From NCBI GenBank assembly GCA_037178625.1, contig CM074145.1:868001-932000 (forward strand): a stretch of DNA of 64,000 nucleotides, read 5' to 3'. Position numbers and translations under genes: made by a program. Shown here one piece after another: positions 53,776 to 62,975 of the stretch. The first letter of the stretch is position 1. Every line of letters begins with the position of its first letter. The stretch comes from Skeletonema tropicum (lineage: Eukaryota > Bacillariophyta > Thalassiosirophyceae > Thalassiosirales > Thalassiosiraceae). The notes under the pieces are model-generated. The model was not told the origin of the DNA and did not search any database. It worked only from the letters and a program-made list of their open reading frames with translations.

Positions 53776-56688
53776 TTATTTTGAGTGAATGCGATGAGAG
53801 TGCATTGCGTCTATGCATCTTGTGAGCGGCAGTAGTGAAGCCAGTCCACGCTTTGTCAAAGGAATCATCATTCCATCACATGCAATACCCCAATTTCCTG
53901 GATAAGAATTCTTTGCATCTGCTGGGCTCACGTCATCAGCTGAAACATGGGGGTATCTCTGAGAAAAATGAGTCAATATACATGCCTCTGCTTTCATGCT
54001 CGTAGCCACATCTAATGCCTCTCTGACTGTAGAATGCTTCTTGCGTAATGCTTCTTCACGACCATGGTGATCATCGAGAAATGTCGCCTCGTGGATTAGG
54101 AGCGAGATATGAGATTGATGCGGTCTTTGCATGGAAGAAGGATTCATCAAGCACGCCTTTGTAAGCATGGAGGATGGACGTGTATCACCACTAAAACAAA
54201 GTGAAAATGAATCAAAAACACCATTTTTTGTAGGCATGCACAGTTCTAGCAATAGCGCGTAGGCATCTCTGCAGTGCTCAACTTCGATATTCTGAATCGA
54301 CACGAATGGCTTGTAGTAGTTTGTCGCTTGCATGCCAGCGTGAAGAGGAGAGGCACTTGGCATCATCAATCTATCGTCGTAGATCATGGAGCGTACATGC
54401 CCTGCAAAAGGCGATACTTGAAAGTCTCTGTGAGTGATACCGATGTACTGTCTATTCCGTCCCTTCAATGAGTGTGATTTACCTAGCATAACTCGCAAAT
54501 ATTTCAGAACTTTAGGCGGAGCAATGACCACAACCGGTCGACTTTTGTTCACTTTTCTCTTTGCATTTGCCACAGCTTGAACAACGCTGCAAAGGTCACC
54601 ATAGTGGTCGAGATGAGCATGGGAGATCCAAATGAAATTGACGTGTGATAATTGGTTGTCGAGAGAAGAAAGTTCATGCGAGAAGGATTGAATGTGCCTG
54701 GAGAGACTGCTCAATGTCCCTTCGCCACACTCAATGATTGCTGATAAGGCCAAAGCGTCAGTATGAGAAGAATTCTCCATACGGTATTCAGATGAAGGCA
54801 TGAACAACCCGATGCCACTACTTGATCTGTGCGGTGACGGAGTTGCACAACCTGTCCCCAAGAAGATCAAATGGGCAGAATTTAGGTCAATTGATGTCGA
54901 TGTGGATGATGAATCTGCAAGCACAGCACTCTCCTTTGCCCCAGTGGGCTGTGTATCTTCATCTTCGCACGAGGAATCATCTAGATCGATTTCATTATCA
55001 TCCACAGTTTTCTGCTGTTGCATACCATCGCATCCATTGCAATAGCAAGCTCCACCCGAGAAAGCACATTTCAAGGACTCCACCATTTTCGCGAAGTCCC
55101 CTTTGTATTTGTTGTCTCTCAGACTGATGTCGTTCCAATTGGTGAAGATATTTTCGTGACATCTACGTTTAATAGCGTTTGATCGCGACAGAAATGTAAA
55201 CCGATCATGGCAATGCATAGAGCCCCAGCCGTTCAGAGTTACTGAAGTGCAAGACGACAATTTCAATGCATGTACAGTGCTGACACCATTAACGTGCTCC
55301 TCGATCTTGTCTGGGCTCTGGTGTTCTTGCCCAGCTGCATAGTTAGTGCTCAAAGGAAATGCAAAGGGAAGTGCATGATGTAGCACCTTCGATCGATGCC
55401 ATGCACGAATAAGTAGCCCTTTGTCTGGAGAATCAAAAGGGAATAAAGCGAAATAATGCTGCGCCAGTTTTGCATCTACCATCCAAGACGGAACATTCAT
55501 TTTTCTTTCCTCCACATGCATTATATCGTCATTTTCGTTCTCATCCATCAACTTCTTCTCTTTGTGCACTTTCTCGAGCATATGGGTATTCAAATGCAAA
55601 ATGAAATCTAAAAGGAAGGAGGATTTGTTTCTCTTTGACGCAATCTCTTGTGGCAGATTGCGAAAGGCGTCCCATGTATGAAAGTTGTTGCTGTTGTGTT
55701 TATTATTTGTTCCACAATTCTGGCAGGTCCCTTTCCACTGATTTGAAGAGATATGTTGCGTTGTAATACCAAATGAATAAGGCCGGAATTGGTCAGGACT
55801 CGACGTTGTTTTCTGCCTTTTCGAGCCATGTTGATGTTCGTTATTCTTTGACCGTACTTGAGGACGGAGCGTTACAACAAAAGCAAGCGAATACTCCTCC
55901 AAATCACTGGTATCATTCTTTTTTGAATCTGAAGAACGCGTTTGACACAAGCAAGTGCTATTGGATGTATCATGAGGTAATGACTGTGCCCAAATGCAAA
56001 CATACGAATCTTCATAAACCTCATACCATTGGTTATCGCTAGGAACCTCGCATAGACGTAAGGATGGGCGCCTTCGATAATTGCCAAACATGGTGTCAAG
56101 GAGTCCATCTATTGTATCGTTCAATCCAGCTGGACCAATCATTGACACATCGTTAAACCTTGTGTCTGTAGAGGCTATTTGTTCACAATCTACACTAGAA
56201 TCAGAGGAGTATTCTGTTGATGCAACTTTGTTGTTCTGGTTGGTGTTGGTATTATCGCCAGCTACCTTGTATCCAGCTTGAATCAAATTAAGAAATAGAG
56301 CTGGCAAACCACCTACACACTCCCCTCTCATAGTTCCTCCGTCACTATCCGAAGACTGCACCAAGGAAGGGACGAGGACAGCATTAAATGCACCATTTTG
56401 CAGAAGTTTGTAGGATTGATCTGATGATAGACGTCCCGTAAGAGAAGGTACACCACTAAGATTATATCTTGCTACAATCGTTCCATCATCTATATCTTGT
56501 GGTGATTCTTTGTAGCAAAAATAATCATCATGACCATCAGAAGATAGAGATGTTGTGTTGTCATCGTCGTCAGAATTTTCAACATGATTAATACACCTTC
56601 GTATGGTTAAAAATATCGCCGCTCCACCTGTTTTGTCACTACCATCAGTGAGGATCTCAAGACGTGCTTCAAGATCTTTTGAGTTCAT
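53776..56688 (-). CDS. ELAC2: Long-form tRNase Z (tRNA 3' processing endonuclease)
   Basis: 970 aa, one exon. The C-terminal half is a metallo-beta-lactamase fold of tRNase Z(L): LIFLGTGCATPSPHRSSSGI, the zinc motif HAHLDH near residue 688, LCFSGDTRPS near 831, LLIHEATFLDDHHGREEALRKKHSTVREAL near 863 and ILTHFSQRYP near 906. The N-terminal half is the degenerate pseudo-nuclease domain typical of the long form, with many low-complexity inserts, so the protein is longer than usual. The enzyme cuts the 3' trailer from tRNA precursors in nucleus or mitochondria. No targeting peptide is obvious at this start (MNSKDLEARLEIL). All catalytic ligands expected are present. Confidence 0.93.
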   Translation of the reverse strand: MNSKDLEARLEILTDGSDKTGGAAIFLTIRRCINHVENSDDDDNTTSLSSDGHDDYFCYKESPQDIDDGTIVARYNLSGVPSLTGRLSSDQSYKLLQNGAFNAVLVPSLVQSSDSDGGTMRGECVGGLPALFLNLIQAGYKVAGDNTNTNQNNKVASTEYSSDSSVDCEQIASTDTRFNDVSMIGPAGLNDTIDGLLDTMFGNYRRRPSLRLCEVPSDNQWYEVYEDSYVCIWAQSLPHDTSNSTCLCQTRSSDSKKNDTSDLEEYSLAFVVTLRPQVRSKNNEHQHGSKRQKTTSSPDQFRPYSFGITTQHISSNQWKGTCQNCGTNNKHNSNNFHTWDAFRNLPQEIASKRNKSSFLLDFILHLNTHMLEKVHKEKKLMDENENDDIMHVEERKMNVPSWMVDAKLAQHYFALFPFDSPDKGLLIRAWHRSKVLHHALPFAFPLSTNYAAGQEHQSPDKIEEHVNGVSTVHALKLSSCTSVTLNGWGSMHCHDRFTFLSRSNAIKRRCHENIFTNWNDISLRDNKYKGDFAKMVESLKCAFSGGACYCNGCDGMQQQKTVDDNEIDLDDSSCEDEDTQPTGAKESAVLADSSSTSTSIDLNSAHLIFLGTGCATPSPHRSSSGIGLFMPSSEYRMENSSHTDALALSAIIECGEGTLSSLSRHIQSFSHELSSLDNQLSHVNFIWISHAHLDHYGDLCSVVQAVANAKRKVNKSRPVVVIAPPKVLKYLRVMLGKSHSLKGRNRQYIGITHRDFQVSPFAGHVRSMIYDDRLMMPSASPLHAGMQATNYYKPFVSIQNIEVEHCRDAYALLLELCMPTKNGVFDSFSLCFSGDTRPSSMLTKACLMNPSSMQRPHQSHISLLIHEATFLDDHHGREEALRKKHSTVREALDVATSMKAEACILTHFSQRYPHVSADDVSPADAKNSYPGNWGIACDGMMIPLTKRGLASLLPLTRCIDAMHSHRIHSK

Positions 56689-56963
56689 TTGCGCTGTAAA
56701 TAGTACTCAGATTTCGTATCAATTTCTGCCCATCAAATTTTGGTGGCTGCGTTGATGTTTAGATTCTGAGAGTGGATGGCAAAGAGGGCAGGCGCATATC
56801 AGCACAGTCTCTTGCAAGGTTCTAAACGCTTTCGAGGGAACAGCATACAATCAAGCCTACTATTTTAGTCAGCTCTCAACACGTTGCTCAAGAGAGATAG
56901 AGGATAGAGATAGAGAGCTATGGCTACGGCTTGGCTCGTAGGCTGCCATTTTCAGCTGATGAA

Positions 56964-57138
56964 TGAATCGCTCGAACTGTCCCCCCAACTCTATCCCCCC
57001 TCAAATCTCAGCGTAGACAAATCTTTTACCCCCTCATACATTACACAGATATAATGACTAGCTGACACAGGGGGGATAAGTCCTAAAATCTAGGCTAGCC
57101 TTCTTACTCACCGGGGGGGGATTAGTTCGAGCGATTCA
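56964..57138. mobile_element. Short inverted-repeat element between divergent genes
   Basis: TGAATCGCTCGAACT at 56964-56978 is inverted at 57124-57138, followed inward by C-rich and G-rich tracts that extend the pairing (CCCCCC / GGGGGGGG). Length is 175 bp. No clear target duplication was found. It lies in the shared upstream region of tRNase Z and the fucose mutarotase. The rest of 56689-57336 has no gene. Confidence 0.5.
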
Positions 57139-57336
57139 ACTGTACATAAGTAGGAACTCAGTATGCAGAGGTAGTACTAATTCCTACTGTAGCCCCCTTC
57201 AGCAAATTTTCAATTGTCCTTTTCCTGCTGCTACTTATTTAGTACTACAACATCAGGCTTGCATATCCAGATCATGAGCAGTGGCGATGTTGATTGTACG
57301 CCGAAGCTCTAAGCAAGGTCATCATCATAGATCGTC

Positions 57337-57816
57337 ATGGGTCTCCTCAAAGGTATTAATCCTCTTTTGACTGCTGATGTTCTCCACATCCTCCGATCGA
57401 TGGGGCACGGCGATAAATTGTGCATATGTGACTGCAATTTTCCAGCGGCGCAGGTGGCCACTAAGAGCACCTCTAAGAAGCACGTGATCCTCACCGTCAC
57501 TTTGCCCGAAGCCCTCGACGCCATATGCAGTGTATTTCCTCTTGACTTCTTTGAAGAAAAACAGGCAGTGTACATGGGACCGCAAGAGGGTGTGACAATG
57601 CCAAGGGCTGGAGTGGAAGTTGTATCATTGATGGAGGAGGCGATTATGAAAAATTGCGGCGAGGATGCAACAATTGGAAAAATGGAACGATTTTCATTCT
57701 ATGAAGAGGCCAAATCCTGCTTTGCGGTCATTCAATGTTTAGAGAGACGTCCTTATGGAAATGTTATTCTACGGAAGGGATGCGTGGGTCCAGACGGGCT
57801 TGATCTCAAACCGTAG
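57337..57816 (+). CDS. L-fucose mutarotase (RbsD/FucU family)
   Basis: 159 aa, single exon. MGLLKGINPLLTADVLHILRSMGHGDKLCICDCNFPA carries the family signature, with the catalytic His in GHGD. FYEEAKSCFAVIQCLERRPYGNVILRKGCV matches the C-terminal end. The family interconverts alpha and beta anomers of L-fucose, and length fits eukaryotic FUOM. There is no targeting peptide, so it is probably cytosolic. Diatom cell-surface polysaccharides contain fucose, which fits a salvage role. Confidence 0.9.
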   Translation: MGLLKGINPLLTADVLHILRSMGHGDKLCICDCNFPAAQVATKSTSKKHVILTVTLPEALDAICSVFPLDFFEEKQAVYMGPQEGVTMPRAGVEVVSLMEEAIMKNCGEDATIGKMERFSFYEEAKSCFAVIQCLERRPYGNVILRKGCVGPDGLDLKP

Positions 57817-58163
57817 ATGGCACCTAATGACATGAATGTTGAGAAATAGCTCCTAACCCTATTCAGCCTTGTTCAGTGTGTAACATTGCAGATGGTGTAC
57901 ATCTTTCAGAAAATCATCACAGCACAGTTGTCACAAGCTGCATCGAAAAATGCAATTCTCGGTCTCGTGTGGGATGAAGCGTCGTTGCTTCCTATTGTAC
58001 CTTCTTTCGGATGCATAATTACAGCGCTAAGTAGGAGATGATAAAGAATATCGCTCAATCACTAATCACTAACAGTAGCTTTCCAGGGCTAACGCCTGTC
58101 TCTTTGCTGTAAGCACTCTAATCTATTAAGCTAGTGAATCATCCTGACTCACAACCACAACAC
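57817..58163. other. Intergenic, nothing recognised
   Basis: No coding frame, repeat or RNA gene was seen between the mutarotase and the truncated duplicate. Confidence 0.45.
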
Positions 58164-58460
58164 TCAGTAATCAGTACCTACTATGTTAGTTATTGTGTCG
58201 TTTACGTTGACTTTGGGCGTGCCGGCCGATAATACCATGGTTGGAGGGCAGCTATTCAAAGAATTGTTGTCTGCAACGTCCTCTTCGTCCTTTGATTGAT
58301 GCTGCAGCCCAAAAGGAAGCTCCTCAAAAGACAGCTGCTGCAGCTTTCGATCTTGCTCCTCCAATCTTTTTGCCAGGCTCTTACGGCGTGCCCGTGGACT
58401 GTCCTCCTTGGGCAATGGCACATCTAAGCGTACAAATGGATTATAGCTTTGGCGGAACAT
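58164..58460 (-). pseudogene. Truncated duplicate of the 52613 gene
   Basis: The first 74 residues (MFRQSYNPFVRLDVPLPK...NSLNSCPPT) are identical to the 52613 protein. At the duplication boundary (58240) the frame runs into unrelated DNA and stops after about 25 residues. It retains promoter-side sequence from the duplication. Probably non-functional, though a 98-aa product could be made. Confidence 0.8.
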
Positions 58461-61008
58461 CGTCCTGCTTGTGATTTATATGAATGATGCTATCTGCAGA
58501 GAAAGGTGGCGTCTCTATACGATCAGTTAGACTTGAAACAGGGTTGTGATGGTTCTGATATGTTTGACCAATTTTGGTGAGGAAAAGAATTCTATGGCGA
58601 GCAGAGTGCAGAGTGCACTTGGGAGGTAGGAGTATGTGGCAGATGATTCAGTCATTCCCTTGCGCTTGATTCAGTGATTGGCCTCCGTCACTCCTCCTAC
58701 TACTTCTACTCCACTTCTCATTCATCACGATTCCATCCAGCTAAGTACAAATGAAGAGAACACAACCACAACATCCACTCTCAAACGGGAATTGGAATTT
58801 ATTTGGAATCCGAACTCCGAACTCGAGGCTCGAGGGACCCAGGCATGACTTCGTGTGTACCGTTCGTCACCAAACCAATATGTAATATGTCACATTATAT
58901 GTCAGTGATTCCTTCACAAGCTCCATCTCCGCTCTACAATACTTACTGTTTACTTATAGATTATTTTAGTCACTACTCTCTATGTAGAGACACCGGTGTC
59001 AGTAGAGAAAGAAGAATTTAAACCTGGAGGGGCTCGGGCTGGTTGTGTAGAAAGAGAAGTATGAGCCACCCTACATAATAAGGTCTTCTGTCATAAATGG
59101 GAGTCCTCTTCAGAGGGACGCAGTGCTGAGTCCTCCAAGTGACTCAGACAGGTGTTTGAAGATCCTATGTAGGGTGAGTATGAGCTATGAACTGCTGGCG
59201 GCGTAGATACTTTGGCCTACGAAACGAATTTGGGATCAAGACAACTATTACTCTCTACAAAGAAAATTAAATTATCCAAATAGGTGACGTTGTACCTCCC
59301 GACTCCCGACAAGTCTTCTCTAACACCCTCGAATCAAATGCACGTATCTCAAAACCCTTCCAATTAGTCTCGTAACAATCGTTCTCACTCCAGAGTTTCC
59401 TTGGCATCCAATTGAATGCTGTAGTGCTTAATCCCTGGTCCTTCATCCATTGATACATCATTGTCAAAGCTGCAATCTTTGGTTTGTAATGACCACTTCT
59501 AAAATTGATTCCTTTAACCACCCCATTTTCATTCAAGTAAGCTTCACCAGCCGATAGCACGGGTTTTCCGTGAACTAATGAAGTATGTTTTATTTCGCCG
59601 TACTTGACACTGTCCCAAAGATTTCTTTCCACCATGTACATTTGTTTGTTCAGGTCAAATACGTACAAGTGGGGATTATCTTTGAAGCTTGGTCCGACCA
59701 CGGCACCGCTTTGCTTGTACCTCGCAATGACTTGTTGTCCTCCCTTGGAATGAGACAGATAAATTTCATGTTCTTTCCTTTCCGTTTCATTGAAAAAATG
59801 TACGGTTCTGGAATTCAACTTCTCCTTGGTACATTCATCATCCGGAAATCGACCGACCATGTTGTCATTCGAGTTCGAGTCAGGTAAGAAGTTGTCCTTC
59901 TTATTTCTCTCAAATAACGACTTACCAGTTCCATAATCCACCCAGTCAAAGAAGTTCGTACCACTGAAAGGCTCCTCGTCCCACCATCGGGCGACATAAT
60001 TGTCAAAACATGCTTCTCCTCGATGACCACGAGGGTCGAATGCCTCACATATACCACTCGCCTTACCGATAAAGCTCATATGTGCTCGTACTATCGATAG
60101 ACTACCTTCCGGACCTTTGATGCTGGGTGCATCAAAGTACTTCTGAAATGATTCTTCTCCTTCTAAAGTTATGGCTTTTGTCCACCAACGTTCTTTATCG
60201 TCATTCAACTCTGGAGCAGTGTCCAGATCGGCATGTTCCCAAAGCAAGTCATCGGGTAATCCTACTGTGAGCAATTCTTCGCCGACAGGTACCATTTCTC
60301 CATTTGGTAGGGGGAAATTGTGAACAATAGGTCTGTACCCTCTGCATGTAATGTATGGTGACATGGAACTTATTGTTCTTGTACTGCCGCTGCTGCCATT
60401 CGTGATGTTGTAATCATCTTCTTCTTCCGCCACATCCGTATCTGGATGAGATCGTAGGCTTAAAAACATTCGTGTCCTCCTCACGGGTTGATCCGCGAAT
60501 ATATAATGGAAAGGAACGTCCTTCACCTGCAAGAATCCTAATTTGGAATGCAACCCCATGTTCGCATTGAGTGCAGTATGTGGTGTAGCTGTAGCTTCAA
60601 GCAAACCTTCAGGGCCTCTATGACTGGATTCAAAGAATAAGTTTGGTGATTGGGAACATTCGTGAGTTGTGAGAATGATATCGTCACGTAGTAACATTCC
60701 TTTACAAGAGCTGGTCTTGTTTTATTTGTCTTCTGTTTCTTCATCTGCCCCGCCTCTGAGTTGTCGTTGCTGATGCTTCTCGTACAACGTAAGGAAGGTG
60801 TGCTCCGCACAGATTGGAATTTGTGCCGCAACAAGGTCTTCTCCACCTAGTTGTACAGTCAAATGAGAAGCTCCTTGAGTTAGCTTGTTTATTCGACTAG
60901 TCCCCATCCGAAGATGAAGATTTTCATTTTGATTATTACTAGGTTGGAGGATAATCCAGACTGTGTTCAAGAGAGAGAGAACAAAGAGGGAGAGAGCATG
61001 ACGCCGGA
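58240..61008 (-). repeat. Inverted duplication, right copy
   Basis: Inverted copy of 50290-52833, longer by about 225 bp because of two insertions: the 110-bp element at 59067-59176 and another about 100-bp stretch near 58935-59035. The copies are about 5.4 kb apart and enclose tRNase Z and the mutarotase. Confidence 0.9.
59067..59176. mobile_element. 110-bp MITE with 9-bp target duplication and an empty site in the window
   Basis: Ends CACCCTACATA and TATGTAGGGTG are perfect 11-bp inverted repeats. AGTATGAGC flanks both sides (59058-59066 and 59177-59185). The other duplication copy has a single related site (GCTCACACT near 52109-52117) without the insert, which is the pre-insertion state. 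A 9-bp duplication fits Mutator-like elements. Confidence 0.85.
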
Positions 61009-61126
61009 GTCGAGAAGGAATGGTGGATGTTAGTCGGGTGGGCAGGGGTGGCAGCTGAAGTTTCATCATGTGGTGCGTGTGCTTGCTATTATTTGAATTT
61101 ATTGTATGTAGCCGCGACCGTTTCAT
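59267..61126 (-). pseudogene. Copy B of the 50277 gene, interrupted by a nonsense codon
   Basis: The frame from 61126 (or the Met near 61066, MKLQLPPLPTRLTSTIPSRL) runs through the signal anchor to GGADEETEDK and stops at TAA (60724-60722), where copy A has TAC. After the stop the same frame continues from NKTSSCKGMLLRDDI to the end at 59267 with no other break. Copy B retains the apparently original N-terminus that copy A lacks. An internal Met at 60697 could restart a 476-aa protein without the membrane anchor. Confidence 0.75.
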
Positions 61127-61563
61127 TTTGGCTTCAGTTTCTGTGATGTCGAGACTCGAGACTCATCGCTCGCCCGGACCGTTAACAAAAGGGTTCTGAA
61201 AAACGAGAACCAACACTACACACATCAACCGGTCGGTTAACCGGTACCAACCCTGGCCGGCGTGTGCGTTGTGTACCATACATATACTGTTGGTATCTTG
61301 TCCAAAACCTTCAAAATCTTTCAAATCAATAACGAAAATGCCGTGACAAAGATGCTACAAAAGAAGTCACTGCAGCGACACCATAACACAGACGATGTTC
61401 AGAAGATCAGTAACTTATCGCTGAAGCCATTGGTGGCGGCTAATCTGACCGTGTCTTTGTAGCTGCTTCGATTTTTGTTCGTCTACCACCGACTGCGGAT
61501 TCACCATAGTTCCGTGGGTTGTTGAGTCAACACATCTAATACTCCTTTCAACGCACCTCATCA
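61127..61563. other. Intergenic, no gene recognised
   Basis: Contains an ACCGGTCGGTTAACCGGTACC inverted motif near 61229-61250. No supported ORF or RNA. Confidence 0.4.
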
Positions 61564-62028
61564 ATGTCTCAACTCCCATCAACGGCGCCTGTCGCCTCGT
61601 CATCACCAGGGTCAAAGAATATGCCAATTGGCCATGGGAGACCGTCGCAAAAATGTGTCTGTGGGAAGGAAACATGTCGCAAATTATCAAAATTATTCTG
61701 GAGCCTCGGTGGTGACGTTCGCTGCGGCTTCTTTAGCTTGCCCAAACTAGATTTGGAAAAGTGTAGTGATATCAAATCATTTCGGCTTCGACGTATACAA
61801 TATCATATGAATCTCAGTAGTGATGTTGTCACCCAAGATGGCAGGAACCGATCTACTCGTAATCCACCGCCACCATCTCCTACATTAACACGGTCAAGTA
61901 GTGGTAGCAGCAAAAAGAAGGTTGAGAGAAAAGTAGTATATATTGCAAGACATCATTATCACCCGGAAGTATTGCAAGAATACATTACAATCTCAAGCAG
62001 GTTGTCTGGAAAAGATATGAAAAAATGA
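61564..62028 (+). CDS. Small Cys/Lys-rich protein, possibly the N-terminal part of a transposon protein
   Basis: 154 aa. CVCGKETCRKL is a CxCx4C arrangement that could bind zinc. It is followed by SLGGDVRCGFFSLPKLDLEKCSDIKSFRLRRIQYHMNLSSDV, a Pro/Ser linker, and KKKVERKVVYIARHHYHPEVLQEY. I recall similar N-termini in longer diatom proteins associated with mobile DNA, but cannot verify this. It ends abruptly 53 bp before the next frame, so it may be truncated. Confidence 0.45.
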   Translation: MSQLPSTAPVASSSPGSKNMPIGHGRPSQKCVCGKETCRKLSKLFWSLGGDVRCGFFSLPKLDLEKCSDIKSFRLRRIQYHMNLSSDVVTQDGRNRSTRNPPPPSPTLTRSSSGSSKKKVERKVVYIARHHYHPEVLQEYITISSRLSGKDMKK

Positions 62029-62081
62029 CATAAATACCTACGTAGGAATTAGTACATCGTCTACAGCGATCGACATGAACC

Positions 62082-62975
62082 ATGGCAGCCGACACCGCTA
62101 CCAACTGCACCCTGGGAACAGGGTACGACAACACTATAATGTATAATAACCATATGAATGGCTCCTTAAAAACGAGACTTACTACGGCAAAAAAGTACGC
62201 ATCAATTGACACTACACTCACATTGTTTGGGAAGGGCGGCGGCAGGGCCATGTGGCCGGCCGGTTGCAACATCAAACAGGAATGGTGTTTTGGAGATATC
62301 GGAGGAATGAGGGACGGATTACGGGATGGACGACTCTGCCGGTCAATGGACACAACGCAGGGATGGACGACTTTTAATCTCATGGATGGAGAGGAGGGAA
62401 ACTGGAACAACAATTGGGTTGTGACACAATCGGTTGAGAAACAAGGCTTGAAGATGAGGAGGGAGGAAGCAGTCCAACAACTTACTGCCAACAATCTACT
62501 ACATCAAAAAGGTGCAATCCCAGCCCCCCCACCTAAACCACCTTGGCCCCCACCTTGGCATGATGAAGAACCTATATCGGAGCAAATTTGCATGGAAGAC
62601 GCGGCACTTGTACGCCACAAATATAATTGGAGATGTACACAACAAAGTAGACCCTTTGTCGCTCTTTCACATAACAACAACACTTCTGGCTATTGTCCTT
62701 TTAGCGTTGTGAATTGGATGACGTCTACAGTCGAAGTTGTGCTACAAAATCATAACAACAGTGACAATATTTTGGAAAATGGCAATACGTATTGCGGTGA
62801 AGATTCGGATGTGTGTAGCATCTACACCAAATTTATTCTACACAATCGCGGTAGTGAATCATTCCTTGTTAGATTGGTATCTAATGACTGCGTCGACGTC
62901 TCGGTCTCACAAGCCGAGGCAGCTCTCTCCCAGGCCCCTCCATCTGATATAGGTGTTGTGGGGCCCATGGTGTAA
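62082..62975 (+). CDS. Probable ORF1 of a non-LTR retrotransposon
   Basis: 297 aa with a Cys-poor, Asn-rich composition and a PAPPPKPPWPPPW segment. No RNA-binding motif was recognised. The reason to link it to the element is position: its TAA stop (62973-62975) overlaps the ATG of the endonuclease frame as TAATG, an arrangement used by some LINE-type elements for coupled translation. On its own the protein is unidentified. Confidence 0.5.
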   Translation: MAADTATNCTLGTGYDNTIMYNNHMNGSLKTRLTTAKKYASIDTTLTLFGKGGGRAMWPAGCNIKQEWCFGDIGGMRDGLRDGRLCRSMDTTQGWTTFNLMDGEEGNWNNNWVVTQSVEKQGLKMRREEAVQQLTANNLLHQKGAIPAPPPKPPWPPPWHDEEPISEQICMEDAALVRHKYNWRCTQQSRPFVALSHNNNTSGYCPFSVVNWMTSTVEVVLQNHNNSDNILENGNTYCGEDSDVCSIYTKFILHNRGSESFLVRLVSNDCVDVSVSQAEAALSQAPPSDIGVVGPMV

